Positions 11,872 through 23,415 are shown, counted from the first letter of the stretch. The stretch is 64,000 bases of DNA from Orientallactaga sibirica (GCA_036365145.1 JAEOAD010000030.1:11160501-11224500); one strand, 5' to 3'. Made by a program: numbers and translations. Notes: a model not told the origin generated them from the sequence alone.

Positions 11872-12035
11872 CTATGGTTTACATGTTCCCTGCCCCCCCT
11901 CCCCCGCCAACTCGTACATTGGCAACTTAATCTCTAAAATCAATGGTATTTGAGGTGGGACCTTTGGGAACTGATTGGGTCAAAGGTCCTGCTTTCACAA
12001 ACAGATTCCTTCACTGGAACTAGGGGAAATGCAGA
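11872..12035 (+). repeat. Old MST/MLT1-like MaLR LTR fragment
   Basis: 'ggtttacatgttccctgcccc', 'caatggtatttgaggtggg' and 'acctttgggaactgattggg' follow the order of the opening part of mammalian MST/MLT1 LTRs. Assigned from memory of that pattern; both ends are uncertain. Confidence 0.5.
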
Positions 12036-12708
12036 AGTTATTCAGAAAGTCCACCCGGCCAACGAAAGCAGGCTTGTTTCTTACATGAAAGTAATTTTCA
12101 TAAAAATACTAATAACTTGAGTAGCAACATAGAGTAATTTCATTTCAGTATCATTTTCCATTCTGAAAGGCCAACTTTTCCTAGACCATTTGCTTAATGA
12201 GTAACTTAAGGAATGGCTTAATTATGACAAGGGTCGGTCTGTTAGAAAAGTCACTTTATCAATCTTTTGTGAGCTTCCTTACTACCTTATATCCTGTGCC
12301 ATAGTGCAGTCCCCACCAGCAAGATTTATCTTTATCACATAGAGTTTTGACCTTGGAAATTCCAACCTACAGATTATAAGGAATAAATTTATTATCTTTA
12401 TAAATCACCCAATCTCAGGCATTCATGACAACAATAAATATACTAAAGGACCATATTTTTAAGTTCTTAATAATTATTTTCAATATCTTCATGACATTTC
12501 ATTTCATCAATATTATATCATTTATTTATTCTTTCATTTTAATTTTAAATATTGCCTCCAAGATCTTTGTTATTCCAAAATGATTGTGACAAATATTTTG
12601 TTACAAAGATAATTTCCCACATTTTAAACACTATTTTCATAAATGTTAAGATTATACAAATTTCTTGCAGTAGATGGCAGAAGAGCTATAGAAGAAAAAA
12701 CTCATGTG

Positions 12709-12925
12709 CTGTACAGATGGCTTAGTGGTTAAGGCACTTGCCTGCAAAGCCAAAGGACCCAAGTTTGAGTCCCCAGGACCCATGTAAGCCAGTTGCACAA
12801 GGGGGTGCATGCATCTGAAGTTTGTTTGCAATGTCTGGAGGCTGTAGCATGCACATTCATTCTCTCTCTCTCTCCCCTGCCTATTTCTGTATCTCTCTCT
12901 CTCAAATAAATAAAAATAAAATTTA
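12709..12925 (+). repeat. B2-like SINE, subfamily 1
   Basis: Subfamily 1 markers: 'cttgcctgcaaagccaaagg', 'gtaagccagttgcacaagg', 'gtttgtttgcaatg', then a CT-rich stretch and AAATAAATAAAAATAAAA. Confidence 0.85.
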
Positions 12926-13058
12926 AAAATCATAATTCAGACATGCAAGGTCAACATTGTATGTGTGCATGCACAGATGTGTGTATGTGTCCCTAAGCTA
13001 GTTTACTTTATCCTGAATGACCCCTCTGCGATGCTGGTCTCCCAAAGAGCACACAATT

Positions 13059-13060
<2 letters not shown>

Positions 13061-13093
<33 letters not shown>
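13061..13093 (+). repeat. (AC)16 microsatellite
   Basis: Perfect AC dinucleotide run of about 33 bp, a potential Z-DNA former. Confidence 0.95.
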
Positions 13094-13094
<1 letters not shown>

Positions 13095-13353
13095 CCTTTG
13101 TCCTCTGTGTAGCCTGGAACTGGAAAGGCTGGAGTTTGAGCTCCACAATATGTTCCTCTATCTAGGCAAAAGGTCAAGTGCTCCAGAAGGCTGAAGCTAA
13201 AAATAAAGCATGGCACTGGGGAAAATGCAGAAGTTATTTAAGGGGAGGTGAGTCATACCAATTTAATACTCCTATATCCTCCTATGCACTGTGGTAACAT
13301 CCTTGGCCAGGGAAGGCAGGTTGGTTCTTATACAAAAAAAAAAAAAAATGCAG

Positions 13354-13560
13354 GGCTGAAAAGATGGCTTAGTGGTTAAAGTATATGCCTACAAAGCCAA
13401 AGGACCCAGGTTCGATTCTGCAGGTCCCACAGTAAGCCAGATGTATATGGTGGCACATGTGACTGGAGTTTGTTTGCAGTGGCTAGAGGCCCTGACGCCC
13501 ATTCTCACTCTCTCTGCCTCTCTCTCCCTCTCTCTGTCTCTAATAAATAAATAAACATTA
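13354..13560 (+). repeat. B2-like SINE, subfamily 1
   Basis: Head 'gctgaaaagatggcttagtgg', box B-like 'ggttcgattctgc', CT-rich part and AATAAATAAATAAAC end. It lies inside a segment whose flanks resemble 12020-12230. Confidence 0.85.
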
Positions 13561-13890
13561 AAAAATAATAATGTAATAAAAACTCAAATACCTTTAGAAA
13601 TAACATTGATTAGTTTCATTTCTGTACCACTTTCATTCCCAGAAGCCAACTTCTCCTGGACCATCTGAGGCTGGGCTGCCGCTTGTCCATTAGTATAAGG
13701 TCCCAAGGAAGACTAACCCCACAAAGGTGAGAAATCATAGGAGCTGGTCCTCTCTGAAAGCTTATCAGTGGGTCCAATCATTAAAGTTGGCTCTACTACA
13801 ACATGACTGGTGTCCTTACAAAAAGAAAATGGAACAGAGGTTCACACAGGACTTCTAGTCTCCAGAATTGTTAAAAAATAGATTCTGAAG

Positions 13891-13984
13891 CCTGGAAGTG
13901 GTGGGTGGGGATGTCGCACACCTGCAACCCTAGCACCCAGGAGACTGGAGCAGGAGGATCTTGACACTGGGCAACACAGTGTAA
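13891..13984 (+). repeat. B1 SINE fragment, old
   Basis: 'agcctggaagtggtgggtgg', 'acctgcaaccctagcacccagg' and 'gagcaggaggatcttg' follow a B1 body with many substitutions. Confidence 0.5.
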
Positions 13985-13988
13985 AAGG

Positions 13989-14218
13989 GGGCTGGAGAGA
14001 TGGCTTATCGGTTAAGGCGCCTGCCTGCTAAGCCTAAGAACACTGGTTCCAATCTCCAGGTCCCACGTTTAGCCAGATGCAAAAAGTAATGCAAGGGTGC
14101 AATGCCACACTTGTCCACAAGGGGGCGCATTCACAGCAGCTGAGAGGCTGCTGTCGCGACCATCTCTATCTGTCTGACTCTCTCTGTCTCTTTCTGTGTC
14201 TCTCTCCAAAAAAAAAAA
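13989..14218 (+). repeat. B2-like SINE, subfamily 2
   Basis: Typical head and 'cctaagaacactggttcc'. The segment between box B and the CT-rich part is shortened near 14130, where 'gcattcacagcagctgag' skips the usual 'atctggatttcg'. CTCF-like CCACAAGGGGGCGC at 14115-14128. Confidence 0.85.
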
Positions 14219-14373
14219 AAAAAGAAAGAAGAAAGAAGGGAGGGAGGAAAAGAAAGAGAGAGGAGGGAAGGAAGAAGGGTTTGAAAGAAAGAAGAGAGAG
14301 AAAGGAAGAAAAGGGGGAGAGAAGAAAGAAGGAAAGGAGGAAAGTAGAGAGGGAGGGAAAGAAGGAAGGAGGG
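14219..14373 (+). repeat. Purine tract grown from the SINE tail
   Basis: About 150 bp of A and G in GAAA, GGAA and GGGA units directly after the A tail of the SINE at 13989. The Lys/Arg/Glu-rich frames here are artefacts. Confidence 0.85.
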
Positions 14374-15655
14374 AAATCATTTCTGCTGTCAAAGCCATTC
14401 AAGCTGTGCTTCTTGCTTGCTTATGGCAATCAGAAAAGCCATACAGCAAGGCTACAGGCCAAGCAGGGGTTTGCATATACTGCTGGCAAATGAATTTCCA
14501 TGCCCATTTTGGAGAGGCACAAGCTGGGCAACAAATCCACTTGACTCATCTGTCCAGGAGATTAGTCTTCCTGGGGACCTTATATTAATGGGCAAAAGGT
14601 CAAGAACACATAAGGAAAGCTGTACAAAATAGTGTTTTCTCTAATTGCGAGAATGTAAACTAACCTTTCAGTAGGAGAATGGCCTATTATGATTCATCCA
14701 TATAATGTAACTCTATCCAGTGGCTAAAATGAATGACTTAATTTCTCTGCATATATCAGTATAGATAAAATCTCAAAACTAATGTCCAGTGAAAAAAAAG
14801 AGAATTGCAAAACCTTTGTATTATATGATGTTTACATGTAATTGATTTCAAAGCACAATCATATGTCTTATTTGTGGATATGTGCCTATGTGTGAAAGTA
14901 TGAATACACACATAGGTATAAGGTGCATATAAGAATGAGTAAGAGTGGTTTCCTGGCCTAGGGATGTGTGAAGAATGGTAAGGAAAGAGCTCCCTCTCCA
15001 GGTACACAACCTTTGATAACTTAAATCTTTCTGTTTCAGTTTCCTCGTCTGTAAAAGAGATTTAAAACAATGCTTACTTTATTGGGAAAATTGCATTAGG
15101 AAATGTACCTTATCTTAGTACTCAGCTCTGAGGAAATGCAAGATTCATTTAATAAATTTAATGTGACAACATTGGAAGATGAGATCTATAAGATGTATTT
15201 AGAGTATTTAGGGCATACTCTTATTGAGGAAATTCACACATCATTGCCTAATCTTGCTCTCATTGGACCTTTCACCCCTTTGCTATGCTATGATGTAGCA
15301 AGAAGTTCCTCCACAGATGCTGGTACCTTAATACTGGGCCTCCCAGCCTCATACCTGTGAGCTAATAATATCTGTTTTTGATACCATGCTCAGGTATTCT
15401 ATTACAAAACAAACTAAAACATCTTACTGGAAAAACTTAGGTTATTAGTAAATGAACATATTTGTGCAACTAGACAGGTAATTAAATGTGGGCAAAATCA
15501 GATAAAACTGTGTTATTAGTTTTAGCCAGGCTTTGATTTGAAATGAAAATACTGTGATAGGCATTATGTTGTGGTGGTAGTTTCTGGATAGTCCCAGTGA
15601 TCCCACCTCTTGGTGATCATGTCTATATAATCCTCTTATCTGTAAATCCTTTAAA
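14374..15655. other. Intergenic DNA, no gene seen
   Basis: Apparently single-copy sequence. An 85-codon frame at 15103-15360 is open but has no family I know and no visible exon signals; I do not call it. Confidence 0.45.
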
Positions 15656-15657
15656 AT

Positions 15658-15765
15658 ATTTTACATCTGGCTTATGTGGGTCCTGGGGAATTGAACCTGG
15701 GTCCTTTGGCTTTGCAGGTAGGTGCCTTAACCACTAAGCCATCTCTCCAGCTCTCCAGCCCCTCT
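15658..15765 (-). repeat. B2-like SINE, head only
   Basis: Reverse copy: 'acatctggcttatgtgggtcc', 'ttgaacctgggtcctttggc' and 'aagccatctctccagc'. The CT-rich distal part is absent. Confidence 0.8.
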
Positions 15766-16465
15766 TTTCTTTAAATCTTTCTTCCTTCTTCTGGGAATCC
15801 TGATTACTTACTAAAGTCAATAAACATTCATAAATAAGCACTTGCTGAACAATGGGGATCCACAGTTGATTAAAATACCAAATCTGTTAACAAGAGTATG
15901 ATCTATCTGATATAGCTGGATGCACAGTGAGAGAGTATGGAGTTCCAGCAACACTATATGCAGCCATGTGAAGCAGGATGTTTCCAGAAAAGCTAAGGCT
16001 TGAAGCAAATTTTGGAAGATGAACATCTAGTAACTGGGCAAAACTATGAGGCAACAGAAACAGCAGCAATGAAAGCAGACTGGGGGCTATTCAGAACACT
16101 GCAAGTGAATCCTGAGGCTGGTGGGAGTTTCATAGGCTGAAAGGGCTTAAACAGCAAAAAAGGATAAAAAGAAAGCAGGCAAGAAGCACTTTACTCTGAA
16201 AGCTCAGGGGGAATCATTGGAAGACTAGATGCATAGGAGGATGAAAATCGGACTGATGTCCCAGAAAGATTGGTTTTCTAAAAAAAATATATATATATCT
16301 ATTTTTAATTAAGAGGTGAAGTCACTAGCCTAACAAAGGACCAGGTCTGAGGCAAGGAGCAGAACTGAGGGTTGGTCACATAAACTAGGAGAGAGGTGAT
16401 AAAGGATACTGTAAATAGAGTAAAGGGGATAGACCTAAGAAAGATGAAGTGAAAATGAAAGCGAG
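15766..16465. other. Intergenic DNA, no gene seen
   Basis: No repeat or gene recognised. 'agctctccagc' at its left edge belongs to the neighbouring SINE. Confidence 0.4.
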
Positions 16466-16600
16466 AACTCCCTTGCATAGCAGGGTCCAAGTGTAATTCC
16501 AGCACCTGGGAGGTAGGACCAACCTGAGCTACACTGTCAGGCCCTGGCTCAAAAACCATCAAAAACAAAACAAAACTAAAATAAAAATTAAAAAAGAATT
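16466..16600 (+). repeat. B1 SINE, old and shortened
   Basis: 'gtgtaattccagcacctggg', 'ccaacctgagctacactgtc' and 'caggccctggctcaaaaacc' keep B1 order but lack the first box. Confidence 0.55.
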
Positions 16601-16671
16601 TCTCTTCATTCATCTTCACTGAGTCCAGTCCCTGTAAGCTACTCCTGGAGCTTCATTCTGGGTCTTTGTGT

Positions 16672-16786
16672 GTTTTGAGACAAGGTCTTGCTGTGCAGCC
16701 TAGGTGGTCCCATAACTTGTAATTGTCCTGCTTCATCCTTGAAGTGCTGGGATTACAGGTATCACTATAACTATGCCTTGGACTGC
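16672..16786 (-). repeat. B1 SINE, old
   Basis: Reverse B1: 'ttttgagacaaggtcttgc', 'cctaggtggtcccataac', 'agtgctgggattacagg'. Shorter and more diverged than the 150-bp copies elsewhere in the window. Confidence 0.6.
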
Positions 16787-17191
16787 CTGAGTTCTTTTGA
16801 AGTCTGAAAAATATAGTCTGCTGAATCAAGTAAAATATTACTCTTCAAGGGTGACTTTGGGTCCTATTTTTCATTGGTTTGTTTGAATTTATTTTTTAAA
16901 ATAATTGCTTGATTAGTAAGCCTTCATCCCATTTCAACACCATCTCAACCCCTGGAGGTATAATAGCCAGGGATCTCATCTGATTTTCAGCTTTCTGGGT
17001 ATCCTCAGAGAATGTTAGAGAATATTAGAAATAGGACTGGGCCCTGAGTGACCTGTGATTACAAAGATGTTTTCTCTGAAATGGGCCCTGAACAGTGTGT
17101 CATCCCATCCTTCTACACAAACATTATTGTTATTAGCTACTCCTCCTGTCCAGTAAACCTCCCTGTTTCTTAATTAAGACTTGGCTATTAT

Positions 17192-17290
17192 CAGATGGGT
17201 GCCACATGCCTGTCATCTAGCACCTGGCAGGCTGAAGAAGTCCTGGACTACATAAGTAAGGAGATCTTTTCACAAAAACAAAACAAACAA
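17192..17290 (+). repeat. B1 SINE fragment, old
   Basis: 'gggtgccacatgcctgtcatc', 'agcacctggcaggctgaag' and an A/C-rich tail (AAACAAACAAACAA). Strongly diverged. Confidence 0.45.
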
Positions 17291-17338
17291 ACAATAAAGA
17301 CAGGATAGTTATATATAATGTGAATTTGAATCACCTAG

Positions 17339-17700
17339 TGTGATGGTTAATCTTGTTAATTTGATTGGACCTAGAATCACCTAGGAGACAAACCTCAGAG
17401 CTTGTCTGGGAGGGAGATTCTAGATTAAGTTATTAGATGTTGAAAGACTCACCCTCAATATGGGCAGCACCATTCCATGGGCTGGAAAGCTGGACTGAAT
17501 AAAAAGGAGAAAGTGAATAGAAGACAAGCATTCATCTCTCTCCTTCCTGACTTCAGATGTTATGTGACCAGTGCTGCCACCAAGCCTTCTCTGCCATGGT
17601 GGACTGCTTGCACCCTAAAACCATATATCAGAACAAATTCTTCTTCCTTAGGTTGCTTTTGTCAGTTAATCTGTTTCAGGAATCAGGAAAATAATTAGCA
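17339..17700 (+). mobile_element. LTR-like repeat (non-autonomous)
   Basis: 362-bp block starting TGTGATGGTTAATC and ending AATTAGCA. Internal 'gggcagcaccattccatggg' and 'ctggactgaataaaaagg' match a repeat I remember from many rodent loci ('gtgggcagcaccatcccatgg'). I cannot name the family with certainty, and no target duplication is visible. Confidence 0.5.
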
Positions 17701-17750
17701 CCCCTGGAGTGACTACCAAGTTCTTAAACATAATTGAAACATTTAATTAG

Positions 17751-17752
<2 letters not shown>

Positions 17753-17783
<31 letters not shown>
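17753..17783 (+). repeat. (TG)15 microsatellite
   Basis: Perfect TG run at the edge of the reverse L1 3' end that follows; it may have grown at the insertion junction. Confidence 0.95.
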
Positions 17784-17785
<2 letters not shown>

Positions 17786-17789
17786 CTTC

Positions 17790-18375
17790 ACTTTATTTTA
17801 AATATATCAGGTTATACTCATTTATCCCCTTGCCCCTGCTCCCCTTACCCTGGGGTCCCTCCTCAGTGGGGTTATATTCACTGTGGGGTCATGGAGGCTT
17901 CAGTCAGTCACTGTGGGGTAGCAAAGGGGAGGGGAGAGAGGGAGACCGTATGTCTCAGAGTATTCCTACACACTCTGTGGCTCTTACAATCTTTCTTCCC
18001 CCTCTTCCACAATGTTACCTGAGCCATGGAAGGCCTGTTGACAGTCTAATTTCATGTTGTTTTCTGTAGCCTCTAGATTTCTGATTTGATTGGCTTTGAT
18101 TGATCACCATGTCTGTCACCATCACCCTGGAGCTGGTTGTCAGGCTAGCAGTAAGAACAGTATTCATGTTGCCACTTACTCTGCAATTTCTCCTGGGCCC
18201 TGCCAGATGTGGTAAAGGTGGAACATTCATGGTGGGCAGTTGGCTATCTTCTTGTCTTATCAGTGGATCTTGGTTCTCCTCCATTTTTTCTGCCATCTGT
18301 AAAATACAGCAGATTCTCTGACCAAGAGTGAGAGCAACTTGGGTTAAAAGGGAAATGCAAAGTTATTTGAGAGTT

Positions 18376-18409
<34 letters not shown>

Positions 18410-18840
18410 ATGCAAGCCTGCTCTTCTTCTCCAGAGAGCAGTGGGAGCTTCTTTCTGAAGTCTGAGTATCCTAACCATAGGATTCTGGTTCCAGTACCAG
18501 ATATGAGTTCTCTCCCACTGAGTGGGCCTCATGTCCAAATGGAGATCAGCTGGTTACCTCCAGAGGCTATGTGCCACTATTGCACAAGTATGTGCTTCTT
18601 GTCCAGCTTGTTGATTTCATAATCTGCAGGGCCCCCTGCTTATCCATGCTGTTGGTGGCCAATGTCCTCCAGTGGCTCCCACAAGGTTTTCCAGCACTAT
18701 GAGGGCTAGCCAGAAGGAAGCTTGTTTCCTTTTCAGTTCCAGCATGATATTCTGATATCCTGTGATCACAGCCTGTGGTGTCTACAGCAATAGGCTCTTA
18801 CCTTTTAACTCTAGCAGATAAGTAAATGAGAAACAATTTT
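17790..18840 (-). mobile_element. 5'-truncated L1, 3' UTR, reverse
   Basis: 'cactgtggggtcatggagg', 'tcttccacaatgttacctg' and 'ttttccagcactatgagggc' match, in reverse, the L1 3' UTR blocks attached to ORF2 at 31817-32345 ('agccctcatagtgctgg'). A (TTG)n microsatellite at about 18375-18409 is inside. Ends are approximate; no target duplication was found. Confidence 0.65.
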
Positions 18841-18859
18841 AACCTTAAGGAAGATTTAA

Positions 18860-19040
18860 AAATATATATTTTTTAATTTATTTGAGAGACAATGGGCATG
18901 CCAGAGCCTCTAGCCACTGCAAATGAACTCTAGACACATGTACCACCTTGTACATCTGGCTTATGTGAATACTAGGGAATTGAACCTGGGTCCTTAGGCT
19001 TCACAGGCAAGCACCTTAACTGCTAAGCCATCTCTTCAAC
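18860..19040 (-). repeat. B2-like SINE, subfamily 1
   Basis: Reverse copy starting with a T-rich tail and 'tttatttgagagacaatggg', ending 'aagccatctcttcaac'. The CT-rich part is almost absent. Confidence 0.8.
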
Positions 19041-19229
19041 ATGTCCCCTGCTCTATAATAATGATCTTAAATGCTGCTGTTCTGCTTACAGTTTGTGGGG
19101 TAATTGGTACCCACACAGGTATCTAAACTAATCAAAGATATTACAAATACAAATGCCAAAACTTTATGCTGTCTTACTTGACATGTTCTGCCTATACTTA
19201 TAGTTATTACACATTTAAAAATAGATGTT

Positions 19230-19382
19230 GGGGCTGGAGAAATAGCTTAGTGGTTAAGGCGTTTGCTTGCAAAGCCAATGGACCCCAGTTCAATTCTCCA
19301 GGACCCACATGAGCCAGATGCACAAGGGGGCACATGCAATCTGGAGTTCATTTGCAGTGGCTGGATGCCCTGGAACACCCAT

Positions 19383-19424
<42 letters not shown>

Positions 19425-19455
19425 CCTCTTTCTCTGAAATAAATAAATATTTTTA
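19230..19455 (+). repeat. B2-like SINE, subfamily 1
   Basis: Head 'ggggctggagaaatagctta', 'gagccagatgcacaaggggg', then a pure CT run at about 19387-19421 and AAATAAATAAATATT. Confidence 0.88.
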
Positions 19456-19469
19456 AAAATAAAATACAA

Positions 19470-20362
19470 TGAAAAAAAGATGTGCCCACCCTCTAAAAGG
19501 CTAATTCTCTGTATCTCTCTTGCCTTGTTTACATAGTTCAAACTTGGTTTTTTATAATAAGATGATAAATTTATTTATAATGTCATAACTCATATTATGA
19601 TAAAAGAAAAGTTAAAGGCCTCTGACACAAAGTTATGTCTTGTAGTATAATAAACTTTCATGCTAATATTTCCTGTACTACATAGTCTTTCATACTGACA
19701 CTGTAGTTTTTGTACTGTTTCAAGGACATAGTTTGTATTACAGCTTCTGGCCAATACTAAAATTATCTTGTGTTTCTTCTTAACTCCACAACACAGCTAT
19801 AGGTATCACTCTACCAATTAACCATTTTCTCAGGCTTTGGAAGAGATTCCCTGGACTCATGCTGTTGTAAAAATAGACTGATTCTCCACTCCATCTCTGA
19901 TGCTGGTTCTGTAAGCCTTAATTTCCCATATCAATATCAAGGTTAACAAGATCAAGATATTTTAACTAGTTTTGTCTATTTATTTAAACTATCTGAATGT
20001 GACATAAGAATCAAAATTAAGCCTTTATCTTGTTACATAGGATACCCATTTACAACTATAGGTTGCTTAAATGTTATACTCCTATATGTTTTCCTATTTA
20101 TTTATTTATTTGCCATAAACTTAGTCTAATAAATAAAACTGGGTCTAACTATATAAAATATATTTCATTGTCTTATATAACCAATATTAGTCTATGAAAC
20201 ACAATTTCATTATATGTATAAAACAAACAACTAATAATAACAAATTATCAAGGCTAATCAAAGTTTTAGCCTTTCAGTATAACATACTTTCATTAGTTCT
20301 CCTAAAAATAAGACTTTTTGATCTTTGGACCAAATAAATAAAGACCATGAACCTTTTGTATT
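19470..20362. other. AT-rich tract, no gene seen
   Basis: Very AT-rich sequence with no open frame of note. It could be worn retroviral interior connected with the LTR at 22644-23097, but I found no motif that proves it. Confidence 0.35.
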
Positions 20363-20381
20363 AAAGACATAACACAAAAAG

Positions 20382-20520
20382 GCCGGGCGTGGTGGCGCAC
20401 GCCTTTAATCCCAGCACTCGGGAGGCAGAAAGGATTACTGTGAGTTCGAGGCCACCCTGAGAAAGTTAATTCCAGGTCAAATTTGCCTTGCAAAAACCAA
20501 AAAAAAAAAAAAAAAAAAAA
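20382..20520 (+). repeat. B1 SINE, young
   Basis: Opens 'gccgggcgtggtggcgcacg', a near-intact Pol III promoter, and ends in a long A tail. AAAGACATAACACAAAAAG occurs before it (about 20363-20381) and right after its tail. The middle part is shortened compared with the 150-bp copies. Confidence 0.92.
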
Positions 20521-20976
20521 GACATAACACAAAAAGAAATCTTTAAACCTAAATTTCAGCATTCATTAATTTCTTAATCTCTATCATATCTAAATTTAAA
20601 ATAATTGAAGATATTTCAAATTGTGCTTCAATATTAATCTACTTCCTACCTTACCTAAACCAAATCTTTATATTTCCACAAATTCCAATTAACCTCCCAT
20701 CCAAGTTAACAACTCCTTCTTCTTTACCCAACTCCTATATTATTATTTTTTTCTACCTTAAATATAAGGTAGAATGTAAATGTCATGTCACATGCAAGAA
20801 AACTCATACATTGATAATAACCAGATTATAATGGCTAATAGATTTGAGATTATCTAAATTCCTTTCCTAATGGCTCTGATAAGTATCACTCTCCTGAAGA
20901 GTTGCCTCCTTGCCTGTTCATAAGATTGGTGTGGGATAATAGCCTAGTATGTACACAAACTGCAAGATGAAGTTTG

Positions 20977-21148
20977 GGCCGGGCATGGTGGCGCACACCT
21001 TTAATACCAGCACTCGGCAGGCAGAGATAGGAGGATCACCGTGAGTTCGAGGCCACCCTGAGAATACAGAGTAAACTCCAGGTCAGCCTGAACTAGAGTG
21101 AGACCCTACCTTGAAAAACCAAAAACAAACAAACAAAAAAAAAAAAAA
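20977..21148 (+). repeat. B1 SINE, young
   Basis: Opens 'gccgggcatggtggcgcac' and ends 'gagaccctaccttgaaaaac' plus an A-rich tail. The target AAGATGAAGTTTGG appears on both sides. It interrupts the region before the LTR at 22644. Confidence 0.92.
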
Positions 21149-21498
21149 AGATGAAGTTTGGCAAATGAAAAACTTAAAACTGCCCAAATCCACACCTGTA
21201 TGACTAAGACTTCAATGATGGACTACAATCCAAAGCCAATAATATTTTGGGCTGTATTAGCCTCTTTAATGGTCAATATGATTTCTCTACATGTGACCTG
21301 ACATCTCTCTGTGAACAATTAAGATATCTATTGCTATAAGTTAAGAAATCTCAGAGCTCTACTCCCTTCAAGTTAAACCTATCCTGCCCCTGACATGTAC
21401 TTTATTCCACTGATTATGATAATGTTCACCCTCTCTTTTTGGTCCCTGCATACTCAGATGCCTCACTGAATTCCTCCTGGATAGAATACATGCCTTCA

Positions 21499-22413
21499 GT
21501 CAGTCCCCAGACAGTTAGCTAGTCTAGTACCAGAAGGTGCTACACGAGCAACTGGGGGAAAATGTCCAACATTGGTCCAAACAACTTGCAGTGTAAGATA
21601 CCCAGCAGGAAACAACTTGACATAATGCTCATACAAGTGCAGTAATGGCAAACAACCATGGTGGGCAACCAACTGCTCTTAATTTGGCTAACAGATCCAC
21701 TCAGTGGAATGCAACTCATTGCTGGAACTGGGAAACAAGTCAAAACCAGGTACAAAAATAAGCTCAGTCTCCAAGAGCAAGATACCACCAAATGTGGGCT
21801 AGAAGAGAGCCAACGCATACAAAATTCCCTCCAAAACATACACGGTCATCCCTTCTACCTAGTACTAACTTTTCTCTCTGTTGGAGAATTTTTTATCTTT
21901 TTCAGGTGGACAACGAACCTGAAGGGATGATCAGCTAACCACACCTCACCAGGGCCCCAGCTGAAACCATAGAACAACGCAGGGGAAGGGCAAGAGTTCA
22001 GCGTTCATGGCGATCATGACACCAGAAAAAGGCTGAAGGAGATAAGCACAGAGAACATCCAACTCCAACTAAGCCAGATATCCAGAGACACAGAGGCTCC
22101 CAAAACCTCATCACTGAAACAGAACTAAAATAACCCCAAAGTGGCTCAGGGAAACTCACGGAAGAGGGGGCGGAAAGATTGTTAGAGTCACAAGTTGGGT
22201 CATTATGCACAAAGACTGGGGCCTACACCCCAGAACTCTTGACTAACCTCACAATGCACGACCCACATTCTCCATTGATGAGGGTCTCTTTGAAAGTGGG
22301 AGGACAGGGAGTAGGACAATGGAACCAATACTATGAATGTAAAATCAGAATAATATAAATAAATAAAATTAATTTTAAAAAAATACCCAGAGAACTCTTA
22401 AAAAAAAAAAAAA
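21499..22413 (+). mobile_element. 5'-truncated L1 (3' UTR only) with target duplication and A tail
   Basis: GAATACATGCCTTCA at 21484-21498 and again at 22414-22428 is a perfect 15-bp target duplication. The insert ends in A14 and has the L1 3'-UTR block order ('gtggctcagggaaactcacgg', 'cccacattctccattgatg'). The open frames inside it are not genes. Confidence 0.9.
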
Positions 22414-22643
22414 GAATACATGCCTTCAATTCACAGCAAGTCACAGGGCCACTGAATATCAGCCCCTGAACATCCAGCTTCCACAGGACTGGATGGGACA
22501 CCCTGAAAGATCTACTCCCACCTCCAGGTTGAAGTAGTTGGAGATCAGTCTTTGTCCCCAGTCCTGGCCCATGCAGTCCTCTCCAAAATGTCTCACTCAC
22601 CCCCAGTACTCCCCAATTTCTTTTATCCTTCCAGAATCTGGAC

Positions 22644-23097
22644 TGAAGGATTAATAGCCTTCCTCAAAAACTAAAGGGAACTAAAGAGTTAATAACTATC
22701 CCTAAGACCAACAAGCCATAAAATTTGAGAAGCATGGTCTTGACAGGCCTGTCTACTCCGGAATGATAAACTAAACTTCCCTTAGCTCAGAAAACCTTGA
22801 GGGAACAGAAACCATCTGGTGGGTTATCCTCCCTAGACAATTTGGCTAAAAAAAGCTTGTTCTGAGCAAGGACACAAATAACTACAGTTCCTTATCTACT
22901 TCTCTTGGACCTGTAGCTGGCACAGCCTATTTGTCTTAGGATCCCCCTTATAAGCTTGCACCCCAGCCTGGCCCCGTGTTTCAGCCTTCATCCCATGGGA
23001 GATCTGAGGTCCCTCGCTGTTTTCTCTTAATAAACAAGTCTTGTCTGTAGTGATCAAATTTGGTGTTCTCTTTTGCTTTTTTTACACTTTCCTTACA
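22644..23097 (+). mobile_element. Candidate retroviral LTR (gamma-type), solo or 3' LTR
   Basis: A 454-bp block starting TGAAGGATT and ending TTCCTTACA, so TG...CA. It has a TATA-like TTATAAG at about 22949-22955, a CT-rich block with 'ccttcatccc' and 'ccctcgctg', and AATAAA at 23029-23034 followed by a GT-rich stretch, in the spacing expected for U3-R-U5. I see no primer-binding site after it and no clear target duplication. Confidence 0.55.
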
Positions 23098-23148
23098 AGA
23101 ACACGCTGTGAAGAAAGCTGTAGGGAAACTGTGGAAAAGAATAATTCT

Positions 23149-23306
23149 GCCAGGTGTGGTGGTGCACACCTTTAATCCCAGCACTTGGGAAGCAGAGGTA
23201 GGAGGATCACCGTGAGTTCGAGGCCACCCTGAGACTACACATAGTTAATTCCAGGTCATCCTGGGCCAGAGTGAGAACATACCTCAAAAAAAAAAAAAAA
23301 AAAAAG

Positions 23307-23398
<92 letters not shown>

Positions 23399-23401
23399 AG
23401 A
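23149..23401 (+). repeat. B1 SINE whose tail became (GA)n(GAAA)n
   Basis: The B1 body runs to about 23284, followed by an A tail, GA at about 23310-23338 and GAAA to about 23398. AAAAGAATAATTCT at 23135-23148 and 23402-23415 brackets the whole, so the microsatellite lies inside the SINE insertion. Confidence 0.93.
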
Positions 23402-23415
23402 AAAAGAATAATTCT

